Positions 21,622 to 32,322 are shown, numbered from the stretch's first letter. The stretch: 64,000 nt of DNA from Conus ventricosus (GCA_018398815.1 CM031614.1:51407941-51471940); one strand, 5' to 3'. Made by a program: numbers and translations. Notes: generated by a model not told the origin, from the letters alone.

Positions 21622-23554
21622 GTGCTTCTTCAGACACCCTTCCAGTTTGCCAGAACACTGTTTGAGCAGCCGAAATCTGGGACCCTAAGTGTGGACAAAG
21701 GAGTTCTTGAGCAGCATCTGAGGAAAACATACTCTGACGCACAGACCAAAGCACCACTGGACATTCAAGGTCTGGTGTGGCCAACCAAACCTGAGGAACA
21801 TTTCAATGACAAGCCACCAACGTTGGCGGAAATCAAGAAGGTGGTCGACAAAGCCAGAGCCAAATCATCACCAGGGCCAAACGGAATACCTTACCAGCTG
21901 TACAAGAAATGTCCCAAGGTGCTGGAGTCGCTCCACAGGCTGCTGCGTTCAGCTTGGAGAAACCAGAAGATCAGCGGCCAGTGGATGACGGCAGATGGTG
22001 TGTACATCCCCAAAGAGCAAAACTCAAGTGACATCAGCCAGTTCAGGCCAATATCACTACTGAACGTCGAAGGGAAAATCTTCTTCTCTGTCATGGCAGC
22101 AAGGCTGACCAAGTACCTCATGGAAAACAAGTACTTGGATGTGTCAGTCCATAAAGTGGCATCCCAGGCGTGGATGGCTGTGTAGAACACGCCACAATGA
22201 TCTGGGACGCAATCCAAAGAGCAAAAACAGAAAAGAGAGACCTGGACGTCGCTACTTCAGAGGCACACCGGTTCATCTCCAAAATGGCAGATTTGAGAAA
22301 TGCCCACTTGAAGTTTTTAAACAATGGCAGAAGTCACACGAGTACTTCTATAGTCACATAACTCACAATGGTTCAAGTTCAAGTTGTAATGTATAAGTGC
22401 TGTTAGCAGCATCAAATAGTATTCAACAGAAAACATAAAAACACACATTTACAAAAAATAGTCATTCCTTGCTTGAAAACTGCCTGGCAGGGCTCTTCAT
22501 AATTTGGAGCAAACCAGATTCCAGTAGTAAGCCCGGTGTAGCGCGCTCTTTATCTGACCATCCTAGCCTCTCCCCTCCCACATGGCAGAGCAGGCCATAA
22601 ATCAGTGTAATGAGGAAGGCAGACATTTTCCTCTCCTGCTGCCAGTATCTTTCACAGCAGGGAAGAGTATCAGCCAAGTGTACAGAGGTAGCCTACCCTC
22701 CCTTCCTTTCCTTAACATATCCTCTTTCTCAGCACAGTTGGTTAAAGCCGGGTGTTCCGCTGTTGCTCCAAACACATAGGTAATCTTGCTCTGTGCCACA
22801 AGTGTTTTTTCGCTTTATCTCTGCTATTATGCAACATCACATCACCAGGTTTGGAGCTCTTGATAAGACCATGAAAAGACACACAATGCACCAAAAAACC
22901 CAAAACCCAAAATTTGGAGGTAATCTGGTGTGGCTCTAATGTAGCGACGTAGTGTGGCTTGATCTGGCAAACGCATATGGATCTGTACCCCATGAGACGA
23001 TACAGCTGGCTCTTGAGATGTACCATGTGCCAAAAAACATCCACGACATGCTCACGAAGTACTTCAAAGGCTTCTCAATGCGGTTCTCTACCAAGGAGTA
23101 CACAACAGATTGGACCAACATGGAAGTGGGCATTGCAATGGGCTGTGCAATTTCCCCAATACTGTTCGTGTTGGCAATGGAAGTCATCTTGAAAGCAGCA
23201 ACAAGCAACGCAAGACAAACAGACCTTGGCGGTGGATACAAGATGCCCCCTTTCAAGGCCTTCATGGATGACACTACAGTGATTTCATCCAGAGAAGACG
23301 AGACGCGTCACGTGCTGGAGAGGCTGGACAATATAGTTGCTTCATCCAGAATGAAGTTCAAGCCAAAGAAATCAAAAGGAAAGGAAAAGTGGCCAAATCT
23401 GTGGTCTTCGGTGTTGCCAAGCAGGCCATTCCAAACAGCCACAGAAGAGCCAGTCAAGAGCCTTGGAAGATGGTATGATGATACCCTAAAAGACACACAA
23501 AGAGCAAAAGAAACCAAACAGATGTCGGAAGAAGGCTTGGAGACCATTGACTAG
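21622..23554 (+). pseudogene. Reverse transcriptase of the RLE-type LINE (interrupted)
   Basis: First part: K-S-S-P-G-P-N-G-I-P-Y-Q-L-Y-K-K-C, F-R-P-I-S-L-L-N-V-E-G-K (fingers). After the 697-bp insertion: V-W-L-D-L-A-N-A-Y-G-S-V-P-H, G-I-A-M-G-C-A-I-S-P-I-L-F and A-F-M-D-D-T (F-M-D-D catalytic box near 23264), then R-M-K-F-K-P-K-K-S-K. The set and spacing are those of R2/Hero-like RTs. A frameshift at about 22160 and others later abolish function. Confidence 0.88.
22250..22946. mobile_element. 697-bp non-autonomous TIR DNA element inside the LINE
   Basis: Left end CGCTACTTCAGAGGCACACC, right end as reverse complement CGCTACATTAGAGCCACACC; similarity extends to about 40 bp. ACGT is duplicated at 22246-22249 and 22947-22950. 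Removing the element and one ACGT rejoins the RT frame exactly (R-D-L-D-V|V-W-L-D-L-A), and the second LINE copy at 49.52 kb shows the uninterrupted site. No transposase coding. A 4-bp duplication fits for example Chapaev or Sola families, but I cannot assign one. Confidence 0.85.
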
Positions 23555-23596
23555 TGTGGGCTCCCTGGCAAATGCAAGGTCTGGTGTCTTCAGTTC

Positions 23597-24837
23597 ATGC
23601 TGATACCAAAGCTCCTATGGCATCTGATGATATACGACATCTGCACTAGCATAGTGGAGGCAATGGAAGCCAAAACCAACAAGTTCACAAGGAAATGGCT
23701 TAGTGTCCCACCCTGTCTCACTGACATAGCGCTGTACTGTCGCCAAGCAAAGCTGAAACTACCACTGAAATCCATCCTGGAGGAATACAAAGCAGGGAAG
23801 ATCAGACTTCAAAGCATGCTGGAGGACTCAGGTGACAAGGTGGTAGAAGCAATCAAGCCCCAGCTGAAGACAGGCAGAAAATGGAAAGTTCAAGAGGCAA
23901 TGGATTCTGCAAAAGAAAGTCTCAAGATCAGAGAAATAACAGGTCACACACAGACCAACAGACAAGGACTGGGGGTGACCAAAACTGAATGGTGGTCAAA
24001 GGCCAAAGGAGAAGCCAAAAGGGACATGATGATTCAGGAGATGAGAAAAGAAGAAGACAAAAAAAGACTCCAAAAAGCAGTCCAGCAGAGCCAGCAAGGG
24101 CAATGGACAACGTGGGAGAATGCACTCCAAAGAAGTCTCACTTGGAATGACATTTGGCACATGGCCCCTCTCAGGATCAGCTTCATTTTTAGATCTGCAT
24201 ATGACCTTCTGCCCTCAAATGCAAACCTGGTGAAGTGGGGTAAAAACAGACGATCCTGCATGCCCCCTCTGCCATGAAAAACAAACAGTGGAGCATGTCC
24301 TAAGCTCATGTAAAGTAGCTCTGGCTCAAGAAAGGTACACATGGAGGCACAACCAAGTGCTCAAAGAGATTGTACAAGCAGTCTGGGCTAGTACCAACAC
24401 CACAAAAGGGAAAATCAGGACTCCAAAAGCACACGCGACATTCTTCACGGCAGGAGGTAGCAAATCATGGCCAAGAACAACAGTGCCACTCGGAACATGC
24501 AAGCAGAGTCTGCTGGATGGGGCAGATGACTGGGAGTGCACTGCAGACCTCCCAGAATGGAAGAGTCACCCAGAGATCATCAGCAAGAGTGGCATGAGAC
24601 CAGACAACCAAGCAGCTGATCATGATCGAGCTCACGGTGCCATATGAGAACAGAATGGAGGCAGCTCAACTCTACAAGACTGAAAAGTATGCTGATCTGG
24701 CAAACAGCCTGAGGAGAGAAGGCAATCAGGTCAAAGTCCTCACTGCAGAAATTGGAGCTAGGGGGTTTGTAGGAACGTCTGCATACAGCCTCATGAAACA
24801 GCTCTCAGTTGCAGGGAGGGAAAAAACGGAGCCCTGA
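23597..24837 (+). pseudogene. CCHC knuckle and restriction-like endonuclease of the RLE-type LINE
   Basis: Thumb/linker frame to 24277, then C-P-L-C-H-E-K-Q-T-V-E-H-V-L-S-S-C (C-x2-C-x7-H-x4-C, frameshifted at about 24280). The endonuclease follows: R-P-D motif near 24600, E-L-T-V-P-Y-E-N-R-M, K-T-E-K-Y-A-D-L and E-I-G-A-R-G-F-V-G-T-S. The P-D...E-L-T-V-P-Y-E...K-x-x-K-Y order is the PD-(D/E)XK-like RLE signature. It ends in TGA at about 24837. Confidence 0.88.
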
Positions 24838-24935
24838 AAGCAATGGCAGAAGCGGCAGAGAGGTGTTCAAGCTGGATCTGGTCAAGGACAAACAAAAGTG
24901 AACTTCATAAGGCTTAAATTTCCCTACAAATTTCA

Positions 24936-25215
24936 GGTGCCCCAGTGGCTCAGTGGTTAGAGTACGAGTCATTAAGTGGAAAATGAGCATGTCCAGAGGG
25001 TCATGGGTTCGAATCCCAGCCATGGCTCGTCCCAAGATGGGAAAAAAGGGGCAGCAGTGGGACATCCGGAGTCATGAACCGGGTGTGGCCCAACCCCCCT
25101 AGAGTGTCAGGAGACAAGGGCCGAAACACTAGCTTGAAGGGGCTCCTCTTCTGAGGACTCTCTGCTGCCACGCTCTCCATGAGTTTCTTTCTACTAATAC
25201 TGCGATACAATAGTA
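24936..25215 (+). mobile_element. tRNA-like head and conserved 3' tail following the RLE-type LINE
   Basis: GGTGCCCCAGTGGCTCAGTG, then GTTAGAG, is an A-box-like tRNA head and GGGTTCGAATCCC a B box (25003-25018). The following GGAGTCATGAACCGGGTGTG to CTTCTGAGGACTCTCTGCTG block recurs at 47.90-48.03 kb and 50.05-50.15 kb after the other LINE copies. It is either a SINE sharing the LINE tail or part of the LINE 3' UTR. Confidence 0.6.
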
Positions 25216-26220
25216 CATTCTGATCTATGACAAATGCCAACATATACAATAGTGAGCTGCTACTGTCTATCCCGTGACTACTTTTCACAGAAATTTTCAC
25301 AGCTTTTCCGTGGAAGTCCAGGGGCGGCATGTGAGAAGGTCGAATAGAAGCTCTATTAGCAGTTAACTCATAACCGGATGAGTTGGAAAACAAAAAAACT
25401 ACCTGTATGCAGGACACCCCGGATTGCTATCTGGCTTGACAGAATCCAGTTACGTTTACCGACCTCCCAAGGTCGAACAGACCGTTTATCCGCGTACCGC
25501 CTAAAGATGGCGGCGCTCAAATTGACGGAATGACGTTAGGCTAACATAGAGGAAACGTTTCACAAAACAACACATGAGTTTGAGTGTTTTGATGATCAAA
25601 GAGCAATTTCGGAAGTTTCGATTTTTGGCGTCCACAGGTGTGTATTCCGAACAGGGCAAACTCCCCCAGCACCGAACAGACTTCACATTTACTAAACTGG
25701 CTTCCTCAACTGAGTTTCTGCGCCAATTTGTCGAGAGGCTACAGCAAGTTCAAGGAACAGAGCCAAACTTTGATGGGAATTATGACGTCATTTCGTTTTC
25801 GTTTGCCTGAACACGTAAACCCTACGTTACAGGGAATGCCATCAAAATGAGCTGATGTATTTAGTTACTACGAACAAAACTGAAGCCTTCAAATTTTGAT
25901 GTTTTTTTTTTCTTCTGAGCACAAACATGAGTTTGCGGACTTCAGCGATCGTACAAGTAAAGTAGTGTGTTGTCTGCTATAAAGATCTCGTTTTAAAGTT
26001 AGTACTATTAGCCAGTTGGAACAGACTGTATACTGACTATGAAATGCACAAACCGACTTATCCGATTCTAAGAATAAATTTGCATTCTCCGATCCTTCTT
26101 TTCTCAAATTGTTTTTCAAGAGCGAAAGGCATCCTATATACAAATCGGTAAACACGCTAACATGTCGGGTTTATCTGTTCGGATTATCGCCGCTGTTTCT
26201 AAGTAACATTATAGGGATTT
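25216..26220. other. Intron e5-e6, unique stretch with a YY1-like word
   Basis: AAAGATGGCGGCGCTC at about 25503 contains the core AAGATGGCGGC known as a YY1 site. Small unsupported frames only. Otherwise AT-rich. Confidence 0.4.
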
Positions 26221-26221
26221 T

Positions 26222-26238
26222 CATATATATATATATAT

Positions 26239-26290
<52 letters not shown>
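26222..26290. repeat. (AT)n microsatellite
   Basis: About 65 bp of nearly pure AT. Confidence 0.97.
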
Positions 26291-26291
<1 letters not shown>

Positions 26292-26619
26292 CATATATTA
26301 CCTAAGGTGACATCATCTTGGCACAGACTCAAAATCTGGATATTAAAATCTCTGTACAGCATGTACACGTACCTTGTCTTATGTATACCTGTGGTGGTAC
26401 AGGTTTTATGCTGAGTTCTGAATTTTGCATCAACATCATTATATGGAATGGTTGTGCAGCTTGCCTTTATACATACATTTGGAGGTAGATGTTCCATACT
26501 CCTGGTGTTGTGTTATGATCTAGCTACAGAAAGCGCACGATACAGATTTCATGCTCTATGTATCGTCATGACTTGGGTAAAGACATCATTACATAGAATG
26601 TACATTCAATTTACCTTTA

Positions 26620-26638
26620 CTATCTATCTATCTATCTA

Positions 26639-26727
<89 letters not shown>
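26620..26727. repeat. (CTAT)n-(AT)n-(GT)n compound microsatellite
   Basis: CTAT run 26622-26642, AT run to about 26677, GT run 26680-26726. Confidence 0.97.
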
Positions 26728-26728
<1 letters not shown>

Positions 26729-26744
26729 CAGTTAGGGTCTTTGT

Positions 26745-27229
26745 ACCATCCTGTTTCCATCCCAACATGATCCAGATACGGTTATCTATACATTAAAGAA
26801 ATGCATAACTTACCTTCACAGATGCCTGTGGGGGTCCAGGTACCATCCTATTTCCATCACGGCATGATCCAGGTACGGATATCTATACATCAGAGAAACG
26901 CATAACTTACCTTTACAGATGACCGTGGGCTCCAAGTACCATCATATTTCCATCACGGCATGATCAAGGTACGGATATCTGTACTATTAAAATTTTTTTA
27001 TATACATTATAATATTTATATACATATAATAACTTACCTTTACAGATTCCCGTGAAGGTCCAGGTACCATCCAATTTCCATCACGGCATAATCCAGATGC
27101 GGATATCTGTACTTAAAATAAACATGTAACTTACCTTTCCAGACGCCCATGAAGGTCCAGATACCATCCAATTTCCATTACGGCATGATTCAGGCACGGA
27201 TATATGTACTTACAATATACATAGAACTC
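26745..27229. repeat. 97-bp tandem repeat of the e5 exon end and donor
   Basis: Copies begin (donor side) at 26808, 26905, 27032 and 27129, with the real exon junction at 27226. Spacings are 97, 127 (a ~30-bp AT insertion), 97 and 97. Each copy keeps about 40 bp of exon end (GATGCCTGTGGGGGTCCAGG and variants) plus ACTTACC, that is donor GTAAGT on the transcript strand, followed by intron-like sequence shared between copies. Confidence 0.93.
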
Positions 27230-27231
27230 AC

Positions 27232-27405
27232 CTTTACAGATGCCTGTGGGGGTCCAGGTACCATCCTCTTTGCACTGAGTGATGAAGGAGCCCTGAATCT
27301 GGAAGCTATCAGCACAGTACAACTGGCACACGGACCGGTAGCTCTGGCCGGCGGCACAGTTCACGTAACCGTTTTGCACAAGTGGTAAGGTGCTGCACTC
27401 TTTTT
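27232..27405 (-). CDS. SVEP1-like gene, exon e5: six-cysteine CCP domain
   Basis: Exon of 174 nt (58 codons), phase 1-1, acceptor GTCTGGCAG|AAAAA, donor AAAG|GTGAGT. With e4 it reads S-C-R-E-K-E-C-S-T-L-P. The CCP features are E-C, Y-V-N-C, R-S-V-C, L-Y-C, T-Q-C and G-I-C, with G-T-W-T-P between the last two. Four further copies of its 3' end with the donor follow in the intron at 97-127 bp spacing, and all carry GTAAGT. Joined to e6 it gives I-C-K-D-V-T-R-P, a normal CCP-to-HYR linker, which supports use of the most upstream donor. Confidence 0.9.
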
Positions 27406-28054
27406 CTGCCAGACCAGCAAGGGGACAAAGATGTCTTGGATCAGAATCAAAAACAGAACAGTCATTTTGGCGAGAAGTTACAAGCTCATTTCAGAATCCA
27501 GCCCATAAAAATACAAACGTCATGAAATTCAACATTAAATAAGACCACTGTCTGATCTCCAAGGTTGGTATTCATCGCGCAAAAAAACAACAACAAAAAT
27601 TGGTAAAATGCTCAGGAGCAAACAACGGAACCATTCTGTCAACAGATGGATCACAACCGCAAATAAGTCCGAAAAAAAATGGAACCAACTTCTCATTCAA
27701 ATTAATGCTTCCATACTCGTCTGAAAATTTGTAAAAAGGACATGAAAAACACAGAAAATTGAGCAGATGTTTATAAATGAATGGTCACTGTCAAGATGAT
27801 GATGTCCTAATGATGACGATGATGAAAGAATGAGATAAAGAAAGAAAAAAAGAAACAAAGAAGGAAAGAAAGAAAAAGATGTTTTATTATTGTAAATGAT
27901 GATGATTATATTGGCGATGATAACAAAGATCGCGACGACAACGATGATGATAATAATTATGAGGTGGAGGAGGAGCAGGAGAAGAAAGTGGATGAGGAGG
28001 ACGACGATGACGACGACGATGATGATGATGAAGATGGTGAGGATGATTACATAC
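27406..28054. other. Intron e4-e5
   Basis: AT-rich, AAAGAAAG tract at 27835-27880, GAT/GAC/GAG trinucleotides 27895-28045 running up to the e4 donor. No gene. Confidence 0.6.
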
Positions 28055-28231
28055 CTCGACAGGACGGCAGACTATGACTCCACTGTTCGGAATTCTGGCA
28101 GGTCACAGTGGCCTGACCTTGAAGCTCGTAACCACGGTAACAGGCCACCGTGCACTGTGACCCCTCCACATAACCATGGGTACAGGTCACCTGACTGTTC
28201 GGAGGAGGATTCAAAGGCAGACATTTTCTCA
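28055..28231 (-). CDS. SVEP1-like gene, exon e4: six-cysteine CCP domain
   Basis: Exon of 177 nt (59 codons), phase 1-1, acceptor ATGTTGCAG|TGAGA, donor CGAG|GTATGT. With e3 it reads T-V-T-V-R-K-C-L-P-L. Cysteines are at the CCP positions, and the core Y-R-G-Y-E-L-Q-G, V-T-C-Q-N, Q-W-S and L-P-S-C is textbook CCP. It lies between the first HYR (e3) and the next CCP (e5). A GAT/GAC trinucleotide tract begins about ten bases beyond the donor inside the intron. Expected role: extracellular ligand-binding module of the secreted or matrix protein. Confidence 0.92.
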
Positions 28232-29320
28232 CTGCAACATGAAAATATTGAAATGAAGTAGGAAAAGGTTGTCAAGGAAACGAATGCTGTCCAGTCACCA
28301 ACAGTCTGAACGATCCCTCAATCAGTCTTTCCCTTTCTAATCCTTTAACCTAAAGTTAAACGAAAAATCACATCTCCAACACACCAAACCAATTTTCACC
28401 GTGAGAACATGCCGGCTACAATCAAACAGCTATTTGAACCTTCAAAAATCGTAAAAGCTTTCCTGAAAATATTCTGGAGACAAAAAAATGGTGTGCAGAT
28501 TAGATACTGGCCACGTCTATTCTACAGCTTCTAGCCGTTTAGAAGGTGAAGAGGCTCTGTGGTATATTGCATGCGATAAACCACTCACCATTTAACATCT
28601 TGCAACTGAATGTTGCGGTGTTACAGCAACGGGCTCAGGCATTTTGCTGCAGACACTACAAAGGCCTACTTCCAGGATATTCAAGATGATGGGATTTTTT
28701 TTTTAAAGAATATTTTTCGTGTGATGCAAATGAAAACGTGGTTGGAACCAATTTTCTTTCAGGTGGGTATTTTTAATTGAGAACTGACTTGGTTTTGAAT
28801 TTCAGTCCTAGTATTTCAATTACCCGACGTATTCCGGTCAGCTTGAGATAACACAATTTGGTCTGACTGGCTGTTGGTGCACTAACCTTCATCCCATCAG
28901 CTTTCATGGAGTGATATACAAATCTACAGATTGGAACACGCCTATCACAGTCCTAATGGGTTTCTATAATTGGGTTGTGCCGCTTCCAATTACGCGTTTC
29001 AATACCGAACTTCCTGTCTTTGTGCTTGTCTGTCTGTTCCGGATCTGCAGCTCCGCATCCCTATAACTTCTTGTACACTCTGGTTTTTCCGTACTTCTGT
29101 CGGTGACTGGATTTTTCGTGTCCCGAACATTACAAAAGAGAGAAATGCAGTGGAAGAAACATCAGTTATCCTGCCTATGTTCGTCCCAGTCCATCAGTCT
29201 CATCGTTTCAAGCGTTCTTCCATATAGTGCGCTCCATTTGACACTTCTGCCTTTTTGCTTTTCAGCCCTGCTTTTGTCAATTAGGTGAACGAATGAATAG
29301 GTAAGTCCGCGAGTGTGCGT
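28232..29320. other. Intron e3-e4, unique part
   Basis: No gene recognised and no repeat element identified. Confidence 0.5.
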
Positions 29321-29324
29321 GTTT

Positions 29325-29332
29325 ACGCGCGC

Positions 29333-29403
<71 letters not shown>

Positions 29404-29460
29404 CGCACGTGCGTGCGTGCGTGCGTGCGTGCGTGTGTGTGTGTGTGTGCGCGCGTGCGT
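29325..29460. repeat. (GT)n and (GTGC)n microsatellite
   Basis: GT tract 29335-29398 followed by GTGC repeats 29400-29432 and more GT. Confidence 0.96.
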
Positions 29461-29549
29461 GGGCGGAAGGAGTGGACGAAGTAGGTAGGATTTGGGAGCT
29501 GGGTGTTCGTATTATGATGTGAGAAGGACACAGACGTATACGAAGTCGA

Positions 29550-29900
29550 TGGTGAAGGAAGGGGAGAGGACAAGAGTAGGGATGAGGGGTAGCAGAGGGA
29601 ACAAAGCTAGCAGTGGGCGAGTTTTCGGAGGAAGGGGAGGAAGGGGAGAGGACAAGAGTAGGGATGAGGGGTAGCAGAGGGAACAAAGCTAGCAGTGGGC
29701 GAGTTTTCGGAGGAAGGGGAGGGAAGGGGAGAGGACAAGAGTAGGGATGAGGGGTAGCAGAGGGAACAAAGCTAGCAGTGGGCGAGTTTTCGGAGGAAGG
29801 GGAGGGAAGGGGAGAGGACAAGAGTAGGGATGAGGGGTAGCAGAGGGAACAAAGCTAGCAGTGGGCGAGTTTTCGGAGGAAGGGGAGGGAAGGGGTGAGG
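29550..29900. repeat. 83-bp minisatellite, purine-rich
   Basis: Four copies with starts spaced 82, 84 and 83 bp of a unit containing GAGAGGACAAGAGTAGGGAT, GCTAGCAGTGGGCGAG and TTTTCGGAGGAAGGGG. Nearly identical copies, so recent. Confidence 0.95.
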
Positions 29901-29934
29901 ACGGACGGGAAATGTCAGACAGCAGGAGTAGATA

Positions 29935-30322
29935 AGCGGGCGTCAGTGTAGATGTGTGTTCATGTGTTCAGCTCATACTGTAAAGCATATTGAAGGGCGG
30001 CGTGTATCAGTGCAGATGTGTGTTTTTATGTTCAGATCATACTGTAAAGCATATTGGAGGGTGGTGTGTAACAGTGCAGATGTGTGTTTATGTGTTCAGC
30101 TGATACTGTAAAGAATAATAAAGGGTGGCTTGTATCAGTGCAGATGTATGTTTATGTGTTCAACTGATACTGTAAAGCGCATTGAAGGTTGACGTGTGTC
30201 AGTGCAGATGTGTGTTTATGTGTTCAGCTGATACTGTAAAGCGCACTGAAGGGTGACGTGTGTCGGTGCAGATGTAAGTTTATGTGTTCTGCTGATACTG
30301 TTAAAGCGTATGAAAGGGTCAG
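29935..30322. repeat. ~62-bp minisatellite
   Basis: Six copies of a unit with GTTCAGCTGATACTGTAAAG and GTGTCAGTGCAGATGTGTGT. About 90% alike. Confidence 0.93.
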
Positions 30323-30654
30323 AAAACGCCGAAGGAATGTCTGATTATTTTCATCATCTTCTTCTTGGTGTCGTAATTTTGAGCTTGAAAGCTAGACCAT
30401 TTACCGGTCTAAAACACATGAAGTGTTATGTAATGATCATATGGAAACACCAGAGGTGGCAAGTTGATACTTCTATGCAGTTTTATCAGCTCTTCAGTGG
30501 TCGTAAGTAGGTTGGTACGAACACAGTTCAAGCATTCTGCACATTGGAAGCCTGATGTATTAGATCCCCTTCCAAAGACACTCCCCTCCCCCTCGTCCCG
30601 CTGCCCTTTTCCCCCATCGTCCCCTATAGCACCCCACTCCTTTAAACAATGATG

Positions 30655-31155
30655 AAACAATGAATGAATACGTAAGTAAGTGAATGATTGGCTGAATAAG
30701 TAAACACATAAACAAACAGGTAATTAAGTGAATGATTGACTGCATAAATAAGCACATAAATAGATAGGAAAGTAAGTGAATGACTGACTGAATAATAAAC
30801 ACATAAACAGACAGGTAGGTAAGTGAATGATTGGCTGAGTAAATAAACACACAAACAGACGGGTACGTAAGTGAATGATTGACTGAATGAGTACACACGT
30901 AAACAGACTGGGAAGTAAATGAATGATTGACTAAATAAGTAAACACATAAACAGATAGGCAAGTAAGTGAATAATTGACTGAATAAGTACACACACAGAC
31001 ACGTAGGTAAATGAATGACTGACTGAATAATTAAACACATAAACAGACAGGTAAGTAAGTGAATGATTGACTGAATAAATAAACATATAAACAGATAGGT
31101 AAGTAAGTGAATGATTGACTGAATAAGTAGATACATAAACAGATAGGCTGTATAA
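30655..31155. repeat. 48-bp minisatellite next to the e3 donor
   Basis: About ten copies of a unit with AAGTAAGTGAATGATTGACT and AATAAGTAAACACATAAACA. Because 48 is a multiple of three, the minus frame entering from e3 stays open and hydrophobic. It ends about 40 bp from the donor and does not contain exon sequence. Confidence 0.93.
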
Positions 31156-31195
31156 ATAAACAAATAAAGTATGCGCATGCACGTGCGCCACCTAC

Positions 31196-31441
31196 CCGTT
31201 ACAGTGACAGTAAAATAACATTTGGCAGTGTTTCCCGCCTCGTCCGTGGCCACGAGCTTCACGAGGTAGAACCCGGGCGCCAGCTGGGTTCCCTGTGAGA
31301 AACTGCTGGTCAAGCTCTTCACCTGGTCGTTGTCCGTCGCCTGAGGGTCCTCCCAGGTCAAGGTCACTGCAGCGTTCAGGGGTCCAACGAACAGCTGTTG
31401 ACTGGGTGGACAACCGTTAGGAAATTTGGGGGGTTCCACGT
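31196..31441 (-). CDS. SVEP1-like gene, exon e3: HYR domain
   Basis: Exon of 246 nt (82 codons), phase 1-1, acceptor TTTTCCAG|ACGTGG, donor ACGG|GTAGGT. The junction with e2 gives P-C-V-D-V-E-P-P. It encodes a complete hyalin repeat (HYR), an immunoglobulin-like extracellular adhesion fold. N-G-C-P-P starts the domain, T-L-T-W-E-D-P-Q-A-T-D-N is the central signature, and V-A-T-D-E-A-G-N-T-A-K-C followed by F-T-V-T-V-T closes it. HYR domains flanked by CCPs are characteristic of SVEP1/polydom-like proteins. The frame stays open well past the donor into a hydrophobic 48-bp repeat array, which is probably not translated. Confidence 0.9.
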
Positions 31442-31524
31442 CTGGAAAAAAAAGGCGTACCCCTGAAGTTATGATGATCTTTCTTATCATAATTGATCTT
31501 AGACAAAGTACGTAAGTTTCGTGT

Positions 31525-31572
31525 GGGGGGGGGGGGGGGGGGGGGGGGTGCACGCGCGTGCGCGCGCGCAAA
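31525..31572. repeat. G24 homopolymer followed by (GC)n
   Basis: 24 consecutive G (31525-31548), then TGCACGCGCGTGCGCGCGCG. On the transcript strand this is C24 about 85 bases before the e3 acceptor. Confidence 0.95.
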
Positions 31573-32320
31573 TGAAGGTTGTAATTCATTGCTTTCATGT
31601 GCTAATAGCGAAACAGTTCATAGAATTTGGTAGAATAGCTATCCCAACACATGATGTCCAGACTACTAATAGCACAGGCGAACCACTAAACACGGTTAGC
31701 TTCCTTTACTGTCGATAATGGTAGATGCTGCGTAGCTAAATGCAACAGAAGACGGAAAGAAGCTGAACGAATGATATTCAAAAGCTTCTTTCTGTTGGTT
31801 GATAATCTTGTATTATCTTATTCTTTGAGTGTCTCTCCATTCATAGATTATCTTTTTTTATCCTTCCTTTTGTTGTTGTTGTTGTTGTTGTTGTTGTTTT
31901 TGGTTTTTTTTAATTTGTTCCTTCGTGTAACAGCGCTAAAATTCTGTTCTTCGTACTTGTTATCTTTTCTTAGCTGTGGCAACGCTTTCAGAATTTCTGT
32001 GTTTGTTTAAGTACAACTCAGCAAGTTCAAACACCTCTCCTCTCCTGTTTGTCAGGGCTCTAGAACTGGAGTTCATCCCTGATCATCCCATCTTCCCCAC
32101 TCCAACCCCCCCTCCCCTCCCTAAACCCTCTTATCTTTTAAATTTAACCTTTAAAAACACCAAAGCAATAAATCACGATGGAGTATGAAAGGCCAGAAGA
32201 AGTGCAAAATCTAAACGTATGGTGAGAGTGGTCACAGTAAGAGGAATGGTGGAGGGAGAGCTGGGCAGGGAGTTGTATTACCTTGTCTCTGTGTAATATG
32301 TAATAGCTCGCGTGCGCGCT
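31573..32320. other. Intron e2-e3, unique part
   Basis: (TTG)n at 31871-31897. No gene. Confidence 0.5.
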
Positions 32321-32322
32321 CG

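Larger units (their letters stand above)
20880..24935 (+). mobile_element. RLE-type (R2/Hero-like) LINE, decayed, split by a TIR element
   Basis: About 4 kb, plus strand, with the order zinc finger, RT, CCHC knuckle, restriction-like endonuclease. Multiple frameshifts. Interrupted at 22250-22946 by a DNA element. A second, more decayed copy lies at 48.28-49.9 kb and a 3' fragment at 47.6-48.0 kb. 5' boundary uncertain. Confidence 0.85.

Noticed and set aside
24936..25027. Functional tRNA gene
   Set aside because: Spacing between A and B boxes is too long, no acceptor stem, and it is embedded in a repeated LINE/SINE tail.
25574..25810. Plus-strand frame of 78 codons starting M-S-L-S-V-L-M-I
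   Set aside because: No homologous motif and a single short frame in intronic DNA. Kept only as part of a unique stretch.
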